A stretch of 29,613 nt of DNA from Clostridia bacterium (GCA_017471125.1 JAFUWR010000356.1:1-29613); one strand, 5' to 3'; counted from the stretch's first letter, positions 7,764-15,014 are shown. The notes: generated by a model from the sequence alone, not told the origin. Numbers and translations: made by a program.

Positions 7764-9206
7764 ATGAAAAAGACCTACATCACCACCATGCCGAACCACA
7801 TCGGCGCGTTCCTGAAGGCCAGCGAGTGCTTCGCGGCGCTGGGCGTGAACATCACGCGGGTGAGCTACAACAAGGCCGTGGATTCCCACACGCTGTTCAT
7901 CGACGCCGAGGGCAGCGAGGAACAGCTTCGGGCGGCGGACGCCCAGCTCGAGCGGATCGGCTATCTCAAGAACGGCGACGACGACAAGGGCATCGTGCTG
8001 GTGGAGTTCCACCTGCGGGACGTCCCGGGGAGCGTCACGGAGGTGCTGCGGATCATCAGCGACCACCACCTGAACATCTCCTACATGAGTTCCCAGGAGA
8101 ACGGCAGCGCCTACCAGGCGTTCAAGATGGGGCTGTTCGTGGAGGACGAGCGGGTGCTGCGGTCGTTCCTCGCGCGGGTGGAGGCCGTCTGCCCCGTGCG
8201 GGTGATCGACTACAATCACTCCGAGAAGGTCTACGACAACAGCATCTTCTACCGCTCCTTCGTCTCCGGTCTGATGCAGACGCTGGCCCTGCCCGAGGCG
8301 TGCCGGGACACGCTGCTCGTCGATTCCAACCGGATCATGCAGATGCTGGACGAGAAGGGCCAGTCGCCCTACAAGACCTTCGAGAGCGTCAGCCGGTTCG
8401 CGGAGCTGCTGTCCGTGTGCCGGGGCGGGGCGTTCGCGCCGAGGATCACCCGGCACAGGGTCGCCGAGGACGCGCAGGTCATACTGATCGAGCCGCCCTG
8501 CGGCAGCAACACGATCATCCTGCAAAGCGGCGGCGAGACGCTGTTCATCGACTGCGGCTACGCGCTGTACCGGCAGGAGATGGAGGCGATCTTTCGGCAG
8601 CTCCTGCCCGACTGGGACGGCATGCGCAAGCGCATCCTCATCACCCACGCCGACGTGGATCACTGCGGGCTGCTGCCGCTGTTCGACGAGGTGCTGGCCA
8701 GCGAGAAGTCCCGGGAATGTCTGGCGCTGGAGCACGCGGGCAAGCCCGGCTTCCGGGAACAGAACCCGATCCACCGGCCTTACATCAGCATCTGCAAGAC
8801 GCTGACGGGCTACGCGCCGCCGGACCCGGAGAAGGTACAGGGCCTCTGGGACGCGCCGGGCGAGCCGCGCGCGCCGCTGACACAGATGGGCTTCTTCCGC
8901 TTCGGCGAGCTGGAATTCGAGGTCTACCAGGGCGCGGGCGGGCACCTGGCGGGGGAGACGGTGCTGATCGACTTCGCCCATCACGTGGCGTTCACCGGGG
9001 ACATCTACGTCAACGTCCACGGCATGACCCGGGAGCAGTCCGCCTACAACCAGTACGCGCCCGTGCTGATGACCTCGGTGGACACCGACCCCGCCCTGTG
9101 CGCCGAGGAGCGCCGGGCCATCATGCAGCGGCTGGGCGTCGGCCCGTGGCAGATCTTCGGCGCACATGGCATGAAGAAGGACTATCAGGTGGCGCTGGAG
9201 AAGTGA
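7764..9206 (+). CDS. ACT-ACT-metallo-beta-lactamase fold fusion protein
   Basis: A 480-residue soluble protein of unusual architecture. Residues 1-70 look like one ACT-type ligand-binding domain (MKKTYITTMPNHIGAFLKAS, ALGVNITRVSY) and about 75-145 like a second (VLVEFHLRDVPGSVTEVLRI, HHLNISYMSS). A helical linker follows, then an MBL-fold hydrolase from about residue 235 (GSNTIILQSGGETLFIDCG). The metal motif is H295-A-D-V-D-H300, with Asp in place of the usual second His, followed by GGHLAGETVLIDFAHHVAFTGD. ACT domains usually sense amino acids, so a ligand-gated hydrolase is the natural guess; the substrate is unknown. GGGAGGGTG precedes the start. It diverges from the alcohol dehydrogenase with overlapping promoters. 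Domain calls good; function open. Confidence 0.8.
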   Translation: MKKTYITTMPNHIGAFLKASECFAALGVNITRVSYNKAVDSHTLFIDAEGSEEQLRAADAQLERIGYLKNGDDDKGIVLVEFHLRDVPGSVTEVLRIISDHHLNISYMSSQENGSAYQAFKMGLFVEDERVLRSFLARVEAVCPVRVIDYNHSEKVYDNSIFYRSFVSGLMQTLALPEACRDTLLVDSNRIMQMLDEKGQSPYKTFESVSRFAELLSVCRGGAFAPRITRHRVAEDAQVILIEPPCGSNTIILQSGGETLFIDCGYALYRQEMEAIFRQLLPDWDGMRKRILITHADVDHCGLLPLFDEVLASEKSRECLALEHAGKPGFREQNPIHRPYISICKTLTGYAPPDPEKVQGLWDAPGEPRAPLTQMGFFRFGELEFEVYQGAGGHLAGETVLIDFAHHVAFTGDIYVNVHGMTREQSAYNQYAPVLMTSVDTDPALCAEERRAIMQRLGVGPWQIFGAHGMKKDYQVALEK

Positions 9207-9259
9207 GCATGAGAGAGGTGACAGAGGATGAAAAAGGATGACATTGGAGCTTTTTTCAT

Positions 9260-9288
9260 TTGACAAAGCGCCCCGAATATGCTATTAT
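9260..9288 (+). promoter_or_regulatory. Promoter of the type III toxin-antitoxin locus
   Basis: Perfect TTGACA (9260-9265), 17 bp spacer, TATTAT (9283-9288) with TGC before it (extended -10). The expected start, near 9295, coincides with the first base pairs of the antitoxin repeat. Confidence 0.85.
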
Positions 9289-9293
9289 GATCA

Positions 9294-9391
9294 CGAGGGG
9301 TTTGTCGGAAGCACCTGGCCAATAAAAAACCGAAGAAATTGCGAGGGGTTTGTCGGAAGTACCTGGCCAATAAAAAACCGAAGAGCTTTTC
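9294..9391 (+). ncRNA. cptI: Putative type III antitoxin RNA (CptI/ToxI-like), about two repeats
   Basis: Two direct repeats, 9294-9336 and 9342-9384, are identical over 43 bp except for one C/T difference, with a 48 bp period. They lie between a strong promoter and a hairpin, immediately upstream of the toxin gene. In type III systems such repeats are cut by the toxin into units that fold as pseudoknots and hold the toxin in an inactive ring. Each repeat has an A-rich stretch (AATAAAAAACC), the kind of site these toxins cleave, and GGTTT (9299-9303) can pair with AAACC (9327-9331). Repeat length and copy number resemble CptIN rather than the longer ToxIN arrays. The assignment rests on layout plus the toxin family; the fold is inferred. 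Confidence 0.78.
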
Positions 9392-9421
9392 AATAGGAGA
9401 CAGCGCTTGTTGTCTCCTATT
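9392..9421 (+). terminator. Leaky hairpin between antitoxin RNA and toxin gene
   Basis: An 11 bp perfect stem (9392-9402 with 9411-9421) ends 20 bp before the toxin start codon and has no long U-tract. Type III loci carry a weak terminator here that keeps toxin mRNA low relative to antitoxin RNA. Confidence 0.7.
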
Positions 9422-9441
9422 GTCATACGAAAGAGGCAACT

Positions 9442-9927
9442 ATGATCGATCCCAATTGTTGTTTCATCAGGGCGGAATACTTTGAAGCGCATCCGGATTT
9501 CAAGAAGATGCTTGATATTGGCGATACGGCCAAGCAATCCCGGCGCACCTATGTCTATGTCAGGGTCGAATTCGATGGAAACGACTTCTATCTGCCCTTG
9601 AGAAACAATCTCGGCAGGGATGTGCGCCCGTATGGCAGGATCGGCCATGCCGTGCCCTCTCAAAAACGTCCGAACGCCGGATTGGATTACCGATATGCCC
9701 TGATCGTCAATGACGGCGGGTTCATCGAGCCGCATACCAGTCAAAAGCTGCCAGATTCGCAATACAGGATCATATCGGACGATTACGACGCGATCAAACA
9801 GGAGTTTCTGGAATACCTCAGAAAATACAAGAAGGCCGCGTTGAAGCACAGGGTACAGCGCGAACCGCTGTTTCGGGAGAGCTGTTTGATCAATTTCGAT
9901 GATGAGATCCTTCACGCGCGGGGATAG
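9442..9927 (+). CDS. cptN: Type III toxin-antitoxin endoribonuclease, CptN/ToxN-AbiQ family
   Basis: A 161-residue soluble protein. The pattern DTAKQSRRTYVYVRVEFDG, then FYLPLRNNL, GRIGHAVPSQKRPNAGLDYR and ALIVND, is what I recall for CptN-type toxins of gut Clostridia, in the ToxN/AbiQ group of sequence-specific endoribonucleases. The beta-rich N-terminal core and the basic, helical C-terminus (DAIKQEFLEYLRKYKKAALK) fit that fold. The toxin cleaves mRNA and processes its own repeat RNA, and relatives cause abortive phage infection. AGAGG precedes the start. The layout of promoter, two repeats, hairpin and toxin is diagnostic. GC is clearly below that of the flanking genes, suggesting horizontal arrival. 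Catalytic residues were not assigned. A plain hypothetical protein is the alternative. Confidence 0.8.
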   Translation: MIDPNCCFIRAEYFEAHPDFKKMLDIGDTAKQSRRTYVYVRVEFDGNDFYLPLRNNLGRDVRPYGRIGHAVPSQKRPNAGLDYRYALIVNDGGFIEPHTSQKLPDSQYRIISDDYDAIKQEFLEYLRKYKKAALKHRVQREPLFRESCLINFDDEILHARG

Positions 9928-9938
9928 CGTACAGTCGG

Positions 9939-9976
9939 GGGAGCGCCCGCTTTTCGCGGGCGTCTCCTATTTTATT
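9939..9976 (+). terminator. Intrinsic terminator of the toxin gene
   Basis: GGAG-CGCCCGC pairs with GCGGGCG-CTCC (one bulged T) around a TTTT loop, and is followed by TATTTTATT. It lies just after the toxin stop codon. Confidence 0.85.
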
Positions 9977-10008
9977 ACTTTCTCTTATGTTGAATTTTGA
10001 CAAAAAAG

Positions 10009-10038
10009 TTGCAATACATATACATTATATGATATGAT
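10009..10038 (+). promoter_or_regulatory. Likely promoter of the glycosyltransferase gene
   Basis: TTGCAA (10009-10014), 18 bp, TATGAT (10033-10038). A TTGACA at 9997-10002 lies just upstream but is badly spaced. The whole stretch is strongly AT-rich. Confidence 0.5.
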
Positions 10039-10053
10039 ACGGATGGGAGAAGG

Positions 10054-10077
10054 ATGGGCGATGGGGAGATCGCCCAT
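10054..10077 (+). promoter_or_regulatory. Leader hairpin upstream of the glycosyltransferase
   Basis: A perfect 9 bp stem, ATGGGCGAT (10054-10062) with ATCGCCCAT (10069-10077), near the expected 5' end of the transcript and about 60 bp before the start codon. It may protect the mRNA; its role is not known. Confidence 0.4.
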
Positions 10078-10134
10078 ATTTCCTCGAATACGAAGAAAGC
10101 GCGAAGGGACAACGGCGCGAACGAGGACGATCAA

Positions 10135-11157
10135 ATGACAAAGCTGCTGACGGTGGCCATCCCCTGCTACAACTCGGCGGGGTACATGGCCCACGCCATC
10201 GACTCGATACTGCCGGCGGGGGAGGACGTGGAGATCCTGATCGTGAACGACGGCTCCACGAAGGACGACACCGCCCGGATCGCGGACGACTACGCCCGCC
10301 GCTACCCGACCGTCTGCCGGGCCATCCACAAGGAGAACGGCGGCCACGGCGACGCGGTGATGACGGGCATCCGCAACGCCACGGGGCTGTACTTCAAGGT
10401 GCTTGACTCGGACGACTGGTTCGACACCGAGGCGTTCATACGGGTGCTGGACCGGCTCCGGGCGCTGACCGAGGCGGGCGACGGCGTGGACCTGATGCTC
10501 AGCAACTTCATCTACGACAAGGTGGGCGCGCGGCACAAGTTCGTGACTCGGTACACCCACGCCCTGCCGGTGAACCAGGTGTTTGGCTGGCAGGAGACGC
10601 ACCACTTCCGGGTGGGGCAGTACATCCAGATGCACGCCATCATCTACCGCACCGAGCTATTGCGGACCTGTGGGCTGGAGCTGCCCAAGCACACCTTCTA
10701 TGTGGACGAGCTCTACGCCTACGTGCCCCTGGCGCAGGTGGAGCGCATGATGTACCTGGACGAGAACGTGTACCACTACTTCATCGGCCGGGAGGACCAG
10801 TCCGTGCAGGAGGACATCATGATCTCCCGCATCGACCAGGCGCTCCGGGTCAACCGCATGCTGGTGGAGAGCGTCACCTTAAAGGACGTGGCGGACAGGC
10901 ACAAGCGGCGCTACCTGCTTCGGTATTTGGAGATCGTCACCACCGTGTCCTCCGTGCTGCTCATCAAGTCCGGCACGCCCGAGAACCGCAAGAAGAAGCG
11001 GGCGCTCTGGGCCTATATCCACGAGCAGCAGCCCGACGTGTACGTGGTGCTCAAGCGGCGCTTCCTCGGGCGGCTCACCCATCTGCCCGGTCGCTTCGGG
11101 CGGCGGGCCACCATCGTGGGGTACAAGATGAGCAGGAAGATATTCGGGTTCAATTAA
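10135..11157 (+). CDS. Family 2 glycosyltransferase (soluble, envelope polysaccharide type)
   Basis: A 340-residue GT-A fold glycosyltransferase. It starts MTKLLTVAIPCYNSAGYM and shows EILIVNDGSTKDDT for nucleotide-sugar binding, KENGGHGDAVMTGI, the DxD-type motif LDSDDWFD at about residue 92 and a downstream acidic site YVDELYAYVPL. It has no membrane span; the C-terminus is basic, which would suit peripheral membrane association. Such enzymes add sugars to teichoic acids, exopolysaccharides or lipid carriers; the acceptor cannot be deduced. The start at 10135 (GAGGA upstream) is preferred to the ATG at 10054, which lies within the leader hairpin. It is a single-gene unit ended by a strong AT-rich terminator. 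Confidence 0.88.
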   Translation: MTKLLTVAIPCYNSAGYMAHAIDSILPAGEDVEILIVNDGSTKDDTARIADDYARRYPTVCRAIHKENGGHGDAVMTGIRNATGLYFKVLDSDDWFDTEAFIRVLDRLRALTEAGDGVDLMLSNFIYDKVGARHKFVTRYTHALPVNQVFGWQETHHFRVGQYIQMHAIIYRTELLRTCGLELPKHTFYVDELYAYVPLAQVERMMYLDENVYHYFIGREDQSVQEDIMISRIDQALRVNRMLVESVTLKDVADRHKRRYLLRYLEIVTTVSSVLLIKSGTPENRKKKRALWAYIHEQQPDVYVVLKRRFLGRLTHLPGRFGRRATIVGYKMSRKIFGFN

Positions 11158-11172
11158 AATTTTGCATGATGA

Positions 11173-11220
11173 AATAGAAATGTAATTTTATCTTAATAAA
11201 ATTACATTTCTATTATTTTT
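11173..11220 (+). terminator. Strong AT-rich intrinsic terminator
   Basis: A perfect 19 bp stem (11173-11191 with 11196-11214) with a CTTA loop, followed by ATTTTT, 15 bp after the glycosyltransferase stop. Confidence 0.9.
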
Positions 11221-11381
11221 CATGCTATATGACGGTGAAAAGGCGGCCCGCAGGCCGTTCCGTCACGCCGCTGTGCGGATTGTCGAAAAGAAGTCACATC
11301 GACGGCCATCGTATGTCCAAACATTGTGATATAGTAGTGTTCAAGAAAAAGCCCCTCGGGCGCACAATGGAGGGTGACGAT

Positions 11382-11579
11382 ATGGTCAGCATCGCGAGGA
11401 TCAGGGATGAGTACGGCGACAATATCTGCCGCCGCTGCATCAACCGCAAGTACCATTCCAAACTCGTGCCGGACGACTGCCAGTACGGGTATACCTACAC
11501 CTGTCCCGTATGCAAGAAGGTCCACAACATCGTGGTGGGGTTCAGCCTGCGGGGGCAGGGCAAGCTGCTCTTCAAGTGA
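11382..11579 (+). CDS. 65-residue zinc-ribbon-like small protein
   Basis: A short protein starting MVSIARIRDEYGDNI with two cysteine pairs, C16-R-R-C19 and C41-P-V-C44, plus one more cysteine at 33. That is the spacing of a small zinc ribbon. It ends GQGKLLFK. GGAGG lies eight bases upstream of the ATG at 11382, and an intrinsic terminator follows the stop. The reading frame extends open to 11229, but that part crosses the probable leader and is not needed. I do not recognise a named family. Its dedicated ribosome binding site and terminator argue that it is real. An extended -10 (TGATATAGT at 11327-11335) may drive it. Function unknown. Confidence 0.65.
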   Translation: MVSIARIRDEYGDNICRRCINRKYHSKLVPDDCQYGYTYTCPVCKKVHNIVVGFSLRGQGKLLFK

Positions 11580-11588
11580 GCACGAAGG

Positions 11589-11611
11589 CCGGGCGCGACG
11601 CCCGGTTTTTT
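11589..11611 (+). terminator. Intrinsic terminator of the zinc-ribbon gene
   Basis: CCGGGCG (11589-11595) pairs with CGCCCGG (11599-11605), followed by TTTTTT. Confidence 0.92.
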
Positions 11612-11648
11612 GTTGCCCAAATCATATCCAAGTGTTAGCATCGATTTT

Positions 11649-11677
11649 TTGTACAGTTTATCTTGATATGTTATAGT
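11649..11677 (+). promoter_or_regulatory. Promoter of the glycosyltransferase-YdcF operon
   Basis: TTGTAC (11649-11654), 17 bp, TATAGT (11672-11677) preceded by TGT (extended -10), 31 bp before the start codon. Confidence 0.75.
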
Positions 11678-11708
11678 AGTCACATACTATACGCGAGGTG
11701 GACCATCG

Positions 11709-12941
11709 ATGGGCATCATCCTGACGCTGTGCGGCCTGCTGGGGGCGCTGTTCGCCGCCTATTTCTTCATCACCAGCATCGGCGGCTTCCTCTGGGGCAG
11801 GCGCTACGTCCTGCCCGAGGCCGAGATGACCGCCCGCATAGCCGCGGTGATCCCCGCCCGGAACGAGGCGGCGGTGATCGGGGCGCTGGTCAGGTCGCTG
11901 AAGGAACAGGACTACCCCGCCGAGCTGCTGGATGTGTACGTGGTGCCCAACAACTGCACCGACGACACCGAGGCGGTCGCCCTCGCCGCGGGCGCGAAGG
12001 TGCTTCATGTGACCGAGCCGGTGACCCGCAAGGGCGACGCCCTGCGCCAGGCCTTTACACGATTGAGCGCCACCGGCCGCTACGACGCCTACTGCGTGTT
12101 CGACGCGGACAATCTGGTGCACCCGGGCTTCATGCGCAGCGTCAACGCCGCCTGCCGCGCGGGGTACGCCGCCGCCCAGGGCTTCCGCGACAGCAAGAAC
12201 CCCTTCGACAGCTGGATCGCCGGGGGCACCACCATCTTCTACTGGTTCATGAGCCGCATCTTCAACGAGAGCCGCGCCCGCCAGGGCCTGTCCTGCCACC
12301 TGAACGGCACGGGCTTCATGGTCACGGACGCGCTGGTCAGGAAGCTGGGCTGGGACACCCACACGCTCACCGAGGACCTGGAGTACACCGGCCTGTGCGC
12401 GCTGGCCGACTGCCGCATCGGGTGGATGCCCGAGGCCCGGGTCTACGACGAGCAGCCCCTGCGCTTTAGGGATTCCGTGGTGCAGCGGCGGCGCTGGACG
12501 GCGGGCTCCCTCCAGTGCACCCGGCGCTATGCCGCGCCGCTGATCCGAAAGCATACCCGCTGGAGCTTGGACATCGGCTGCCTGTTTTTGGGGAATCTGA
12601 TGAACTATGTGGGCCTCGTCTCCGCGGTGGCGTCGGTGATCGCCTACCGGGGCCTGATCGCGAATCACCTGAATGTGGCGGCGGCGCTGGCCGTCGGGTA
12701 CGTAGCTGCGCTGTGGGTCGTGTGCATGGCCGCGGCGGCGTTCATGTTGAAGCGCGAGGGGATGCTCAAGCGCGAGAGCCTGCCCACCGTGCTGCTGTTC
12801 CCGCTGTTTTTGGCCTCGTGGCTGCCCATCAACATCTACGCCTGCCTGACCCCGCCCCCCAAGTGGCGCATGGTGCGGCACACCCGCGACATCACGCTGA
12901 CGGAGCTGGCCGGACGTCGTTCCGGCGAGGTGGAATCATGA
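11709..12941 (+). CDS. Membrane family 2 glycosyltransferase (IcaA/cellulose-synthase-like)
   Basis: A 410-residue processive-type glycosyltransferase. One N-terminal membrane helix (residues 5-28) precedes the GT-A domain, and three to four helices follow it (about 290-390). The catalytic motifs are in order: AAVIPARNEAAVIGALV, the DAD of CVFDADNLVHPGF at about residue 138, the TED of HTLTEDLEYTGL and QRRRW at about residue 260. These four sites define enzymes that polymerise and export polysaccharides such as poly-N-acetylglucosamine, cellulose or hyaluronan, but the product here is not readable. No PilZ domain or export partner is seen. GGTGG precedes the start. The last codons overlap ydcF by four bases, so the two are co-translated. 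Confidence 0.9.
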   Translation: MGIILTLCGLLGALFAAYFFITSIGGFLWGRRYVLPEAEMTARIAAVIPARNEAAVIGALVRSLKEQDYPAELLDVYVVPNNCTDDTEAVALAAGAKVLHVTEPVTRKGDALRQAFTRLSATGRYDAYCVFDADNLVHPGFMRSVNAACRAGYAAAQGFRDSKNPFDSWIAGGTTIFYWFMSRIFNESRARQGLSCHLNGTGFMVTDALVRKLGWDTHTLTEDLEYTGLCALADCRIGWMPEARVYDEQPLRFRDSVVQRRRWTAGSLQCTRRYAAPLIRKHTRWSLDIGCLFLGNLMNYVGLVSAVASVIAYRGLIANHLNVAAALAVGYVAALWVVCMAAAAFMLKREGMLKRESLPTVLLFPLFLASWLPINIYACLTPPPKWRMVRHTRDITLTELAGRRSGEVES

Positions 12942-13681
12942 CCCGGGCGTTGAAGGCGCTGTACTTCGCGCTGGGCGTCGCGTGCGTGGCGTACTACTTC
13001 GTGCTGTGGCACGCCTCCCGGCTGGGCCTGAGCATGAGCCTGATGTGGCCCGCGCTGGGCGCCGTGTTCATCGCCTGTGGCATATTGTGCGACAGCCCGA
13101 GGGTGCCGCGCTGGGGACACCTGGCTTGGCGCACGGCGCTGTGCGTGGCGGCGGCGGCGCTCTTGGCGCTGGAAGGGCTGGTGATCTCGGGCATGTCGTC
13201 CACGGCCCCGCCGGACATGGACTACCTGATCGTGCTGGGCGCGCGGGTGGACCCGGACGGCCCGAGCCCCGCGCTGACGCGGCGACTGAACGCGGTCATG
13301 GGCTGTATCGACGACCATCCCGACGCCGTGGTCATCGCCTCCGGCGGGCAGGGCGCGGACGAGCCCATGAGCGAGGCACAATGCATCAAGGAGCAGCTCA
13401 TTCAGCGCGGCGTGGACGGGGACCGGATCGTGTTGGAGGACCGTTCCGCGTCAACCACGCAGAACATACGCTTCTCCATGGCGCTGATGGACGACCCCGC
13501 CGACCGCACGGGCATCGTCACCAACAACTACCACGTCTGGCGGGCCACCGCCATCGCGAAAAAGGTCGGCATGTCCAATGTCTACGGCATCGCCGCCGAG
13601 TACACCGGCCACACCCGCTTCCACTACATGGTCCGCGAGGCCGTCTGCATCGTGGTGGACTTCCTGCGGGGGAACCTATAA
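12938..13681 (+). CDS. YdcF/SanA/ElyC family membrane protein (DUF218)
   Basis: A 247-residue protein with about three N-terminal membrane helices (residues 5-25, 32-50, 65-88) and a DUF218 domain: DYLIVLGARVDPDGPSPALT, AVVIASGGQGADEPMSEA, GDRIVLEDRSASTTQNI and GIVTNNYHVWRATAIAKKVG. Family members affect envelope integrity and polysaccharide carrier-lipid handling in enteric bacteria (ElyC, SanA); biochemical activity is unsettled. The ATG at 12938 overlaps the TGA of the glycosyltransferase (ATGA), indicating translational coupling and a shared envelope job. A bidirectional hairpin follows the stop. Confidence 0.85.
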   Translation: MTRALKALYFALGVACVAYYFVLWHASRLGLSMSLMWPALGAVFIACGILCDSPRVPRWGHLAWRTALCVAAAALLALEGLVISGMSSTAPPDMDYLIVLGARVDPDGPSPALTRRLNAVMGCIDDHPDAVVIASGGQGADEPMSEAQCIKEQLIQRGVDGDRIVLEDRSASTTQNIRFSMALMDDPADRTGIVTNNYHVWRATAIAKKVGMSNVYGIAAEYTGHTRFHYMVREAVCIVVDFLRGNL

Positions 13682-13685
13682 AACA

Positions 13686-13713
13686 AAAGGGAGCCGTCAA
13701 CACGGTTCCCTTT
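13686..13713. terminator. Bidirectional terminator between ydcF-like and lipid kinase genes
   Basis: A 12 bp stem (13686-13697 with 13702-13713, one G-T pair) between two convergent genes; A-rich on the left and T-rich on the right, so it can serve both strands. Confidence 0.75.
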
Positions 13714-13715
13714 CA

Positions 13716-14582
13716 TTATGGGCGGTAGAATCGCAATACGTCGTGGACGAGCCTCACGTCGAAGGGCAGGTCCTCGTAGATCTCGCCGTCTACCTGCACC
13801 GGCATGGGCGCGGGCGAGGCGATCCTGAGCGCTGGGCGGCGGCTCATCTGGGCGCTCTTGAGCCTGTCCAGCCTGCGGCCCATCAGCTTCATGAACGCGC
13901 CGGGGATGGCGGGCTTCTTGATGCCGTCGATGATGACCACGTCCAGCAGGCCGTCGTCCACTGCCGCGTCCGGGCAGATGGGGATGCCGCCGCCGATGGA
14001 CCGGCCGTTGCCCGCGCAGGCGATCAGCGCGTCGTGGGGGACGGGGTCGCCGTCGGTCACGTCGTCGAACCGGCGGGCTTTATAGGTCGCGACGGTCAGG
14101 ATCAATGACGCCAGGTACGCCGCCGAGCCCTTCAACAGCTTCATCCGTGCGTAGCGCCTGAGGATGTCCACGTCGATGCCCGTGCCGATGGCGTTGATGC
14201 CCCGGACGCCGGAGCACTCCATGTAGTCGGTGTAGCGGGCCTCGCCGCGCAGTATGACGTTCAGCGCCTTCACCGGGTCCATGGGCAGGCCGACCGCGGC
14301 GGCGAAGTCGTTGCCGCTGCCGCAGGGGATGAGCCCGAGCCGGACTCGCGCCGGGTCGGACAGGCCGTTCAGCACCTCATGCAGCGTGCCGTCGCCGCCC
14401 ATGGCGACGACGTCCGCGTCGCCCGCGCCCTCGGTCAGCGCCCGGGCGATGGCCTTGGCGTGGCCGTTTCCGGCCGTCTCGTGGAACTCATGGGGCGTAT
14501 CGGACAGGAGCGGCTCGATGGCCGCCCGCGCCCGGGCCGACCGCCCGCCGCCCGCGCTGGGGTTCAGTATGAAATGGAGCAT
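13716..14582 (-). CDS. Diacylglycerol kinase family lipid kinase (YegS/DgkB-like)
   Basis: A 288-residue lipid kinase that would phosphorylate diacylglycerol or a related lipid at the inner face of the membrane. The catalytic domain opens MLHFILNPSAGGG, with GGDGT at residues 62-66 and GLIPCGSGNDFAAAVGLP, both hallmark nucleotide-binding motifs. The C-terminal beta-sandwich domain includes NGRSIGGGIPICPDAAVDDG and QVDGEIYED. GGAGTGA precedes the start. In Firmicutes DgkB recycles diacylglycerol released during lipoteichoic acid synthesis, which would fit the neighbouring envelope genes, but lipid specificity cannot be read here. A 165-nt leader separates it from its probable promoter. Confidence 0.92.
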   Translation of the reverse strand: MLHFILNPSAGGGRSARARAAIEPLLSDTPHEFHETAGNGHAKAIARALTEGAGDADVVAMGGDGTLHEVLNGLSDPARVRLGLIPCGSGNDFAAAVGLPMDPVKALNVILRGEARYTDYMECSGVRGINAIGTGIDVDILRRYARMKLLKGSAAYLASLILTVATYKARRFDDVTDGDPVPHDALIACAGNGRSIGGGIPICPDAAVDDGLLDVVIIDGIKKPAIPGAFMKLMGRRLDRLKSAQMSRRPALRIASPAPMPVQVDGEIYEDLPFDVRLVHDVLRFYRP

Positions 14583-14754
14583 GCCGCCGTCACTCCCAAA
14601 AACAGCATAACAAAAGACAGGCTGCGCCCCGGCGATTCGTCGAAGGGAGGGCGAATCCGTGATCCAATGAAAAAGGAAGGGGAGAAGGTTGAGGGGGATT
14701 CGGATCGAAGGCCAGCCTGCCTTGTGTATAAATATACCAGCCTTTTATCAACTC

Positions 14755-14783
14755 ATTATAAACTAACCACATGAATTTGATAA
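14755..14783 (-). promoter_or_regulatory. Possible promoter of the lipid kinase gene
   Basis: On the minus strand TTATCA (14783-14778), 17 bp, TATAAT (14760-14755). The -35 starts within the U-tract of the upstream RNA gene. From here to 14583 the leader holds no gene. Confidence 0.45.
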
Positions 14784-15008
14784 AAAGGTTTCCGCGCCTG
14801 ACCTGGTCTTTGACCCCACACTCGCCTGCTGGCCGGTTCGCTCCTAAGGCGTCGGCCTCCCCACTACTAAGGCTCTCAGCCCGGCGGCCGCCTGGGCTGG
14901 CAGGACTTACCTCTAAGCCGCACCGTGCTCACCGGGAATTTCCCCGGCTTACGTGGATCGTTTCGCCTGCGACTGGCATCGACTTTCAACCACAGACGCG
15001 CGGAAACC
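14782..15008 (-). ncRNA. Free-standing structured RNA of about 227 nt, family unassigned
   Basis: No protein frame fits, but the minus strand has every mark of an RNA gene. A promoter (15044-15015) places the start at about 15008. An 11 bp closing stem pairs GGTTTCCGCGC (15008-14998) with GCGCGGAAACC (14797-14787), and five U residues follow directly, so the closing stem doubles as terminator. Inside are AAGCCG/CGGCTT enclosing hairpins GGGAAATTCCC and GTGAGCAC, a CAGCCC/GGGCTG hairpin and CCTGC/GCAGG pairing that closes a further branch. It lacks the GGAAGG-AGCAG signature of SRP RNA and the conserved cores of RNase P RNA and tmRNA. 6S RNA and the clostridial raiA RNA are candidates I could not test. 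Confidence 0.75.
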
Positions 15009-15014
15009 ATTACT

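Noticed and set aside
9256..9915. Minus-strand frame with the repeated peptide SSVFYWPG(A/T)SDKPL
   Set aside because: The peptide repeat is only the translation of the antitoxin direct repeats on the wrong strand; the promoter, hairpin and toxin gene are all on plus.
14782..15008. SRP RNA, RNase P RNA, tmRNA or a cobalamin/FMN/TPP riboswitch
   Set aside because: The required cores (SRP GGAAGG-AGCAG loop, RNase P GAGGAAAGTCC with partners, tmRNA ends, B12 box with CCGCCACTG) are absent, and no coding region follows directly in the way riboswitches need.
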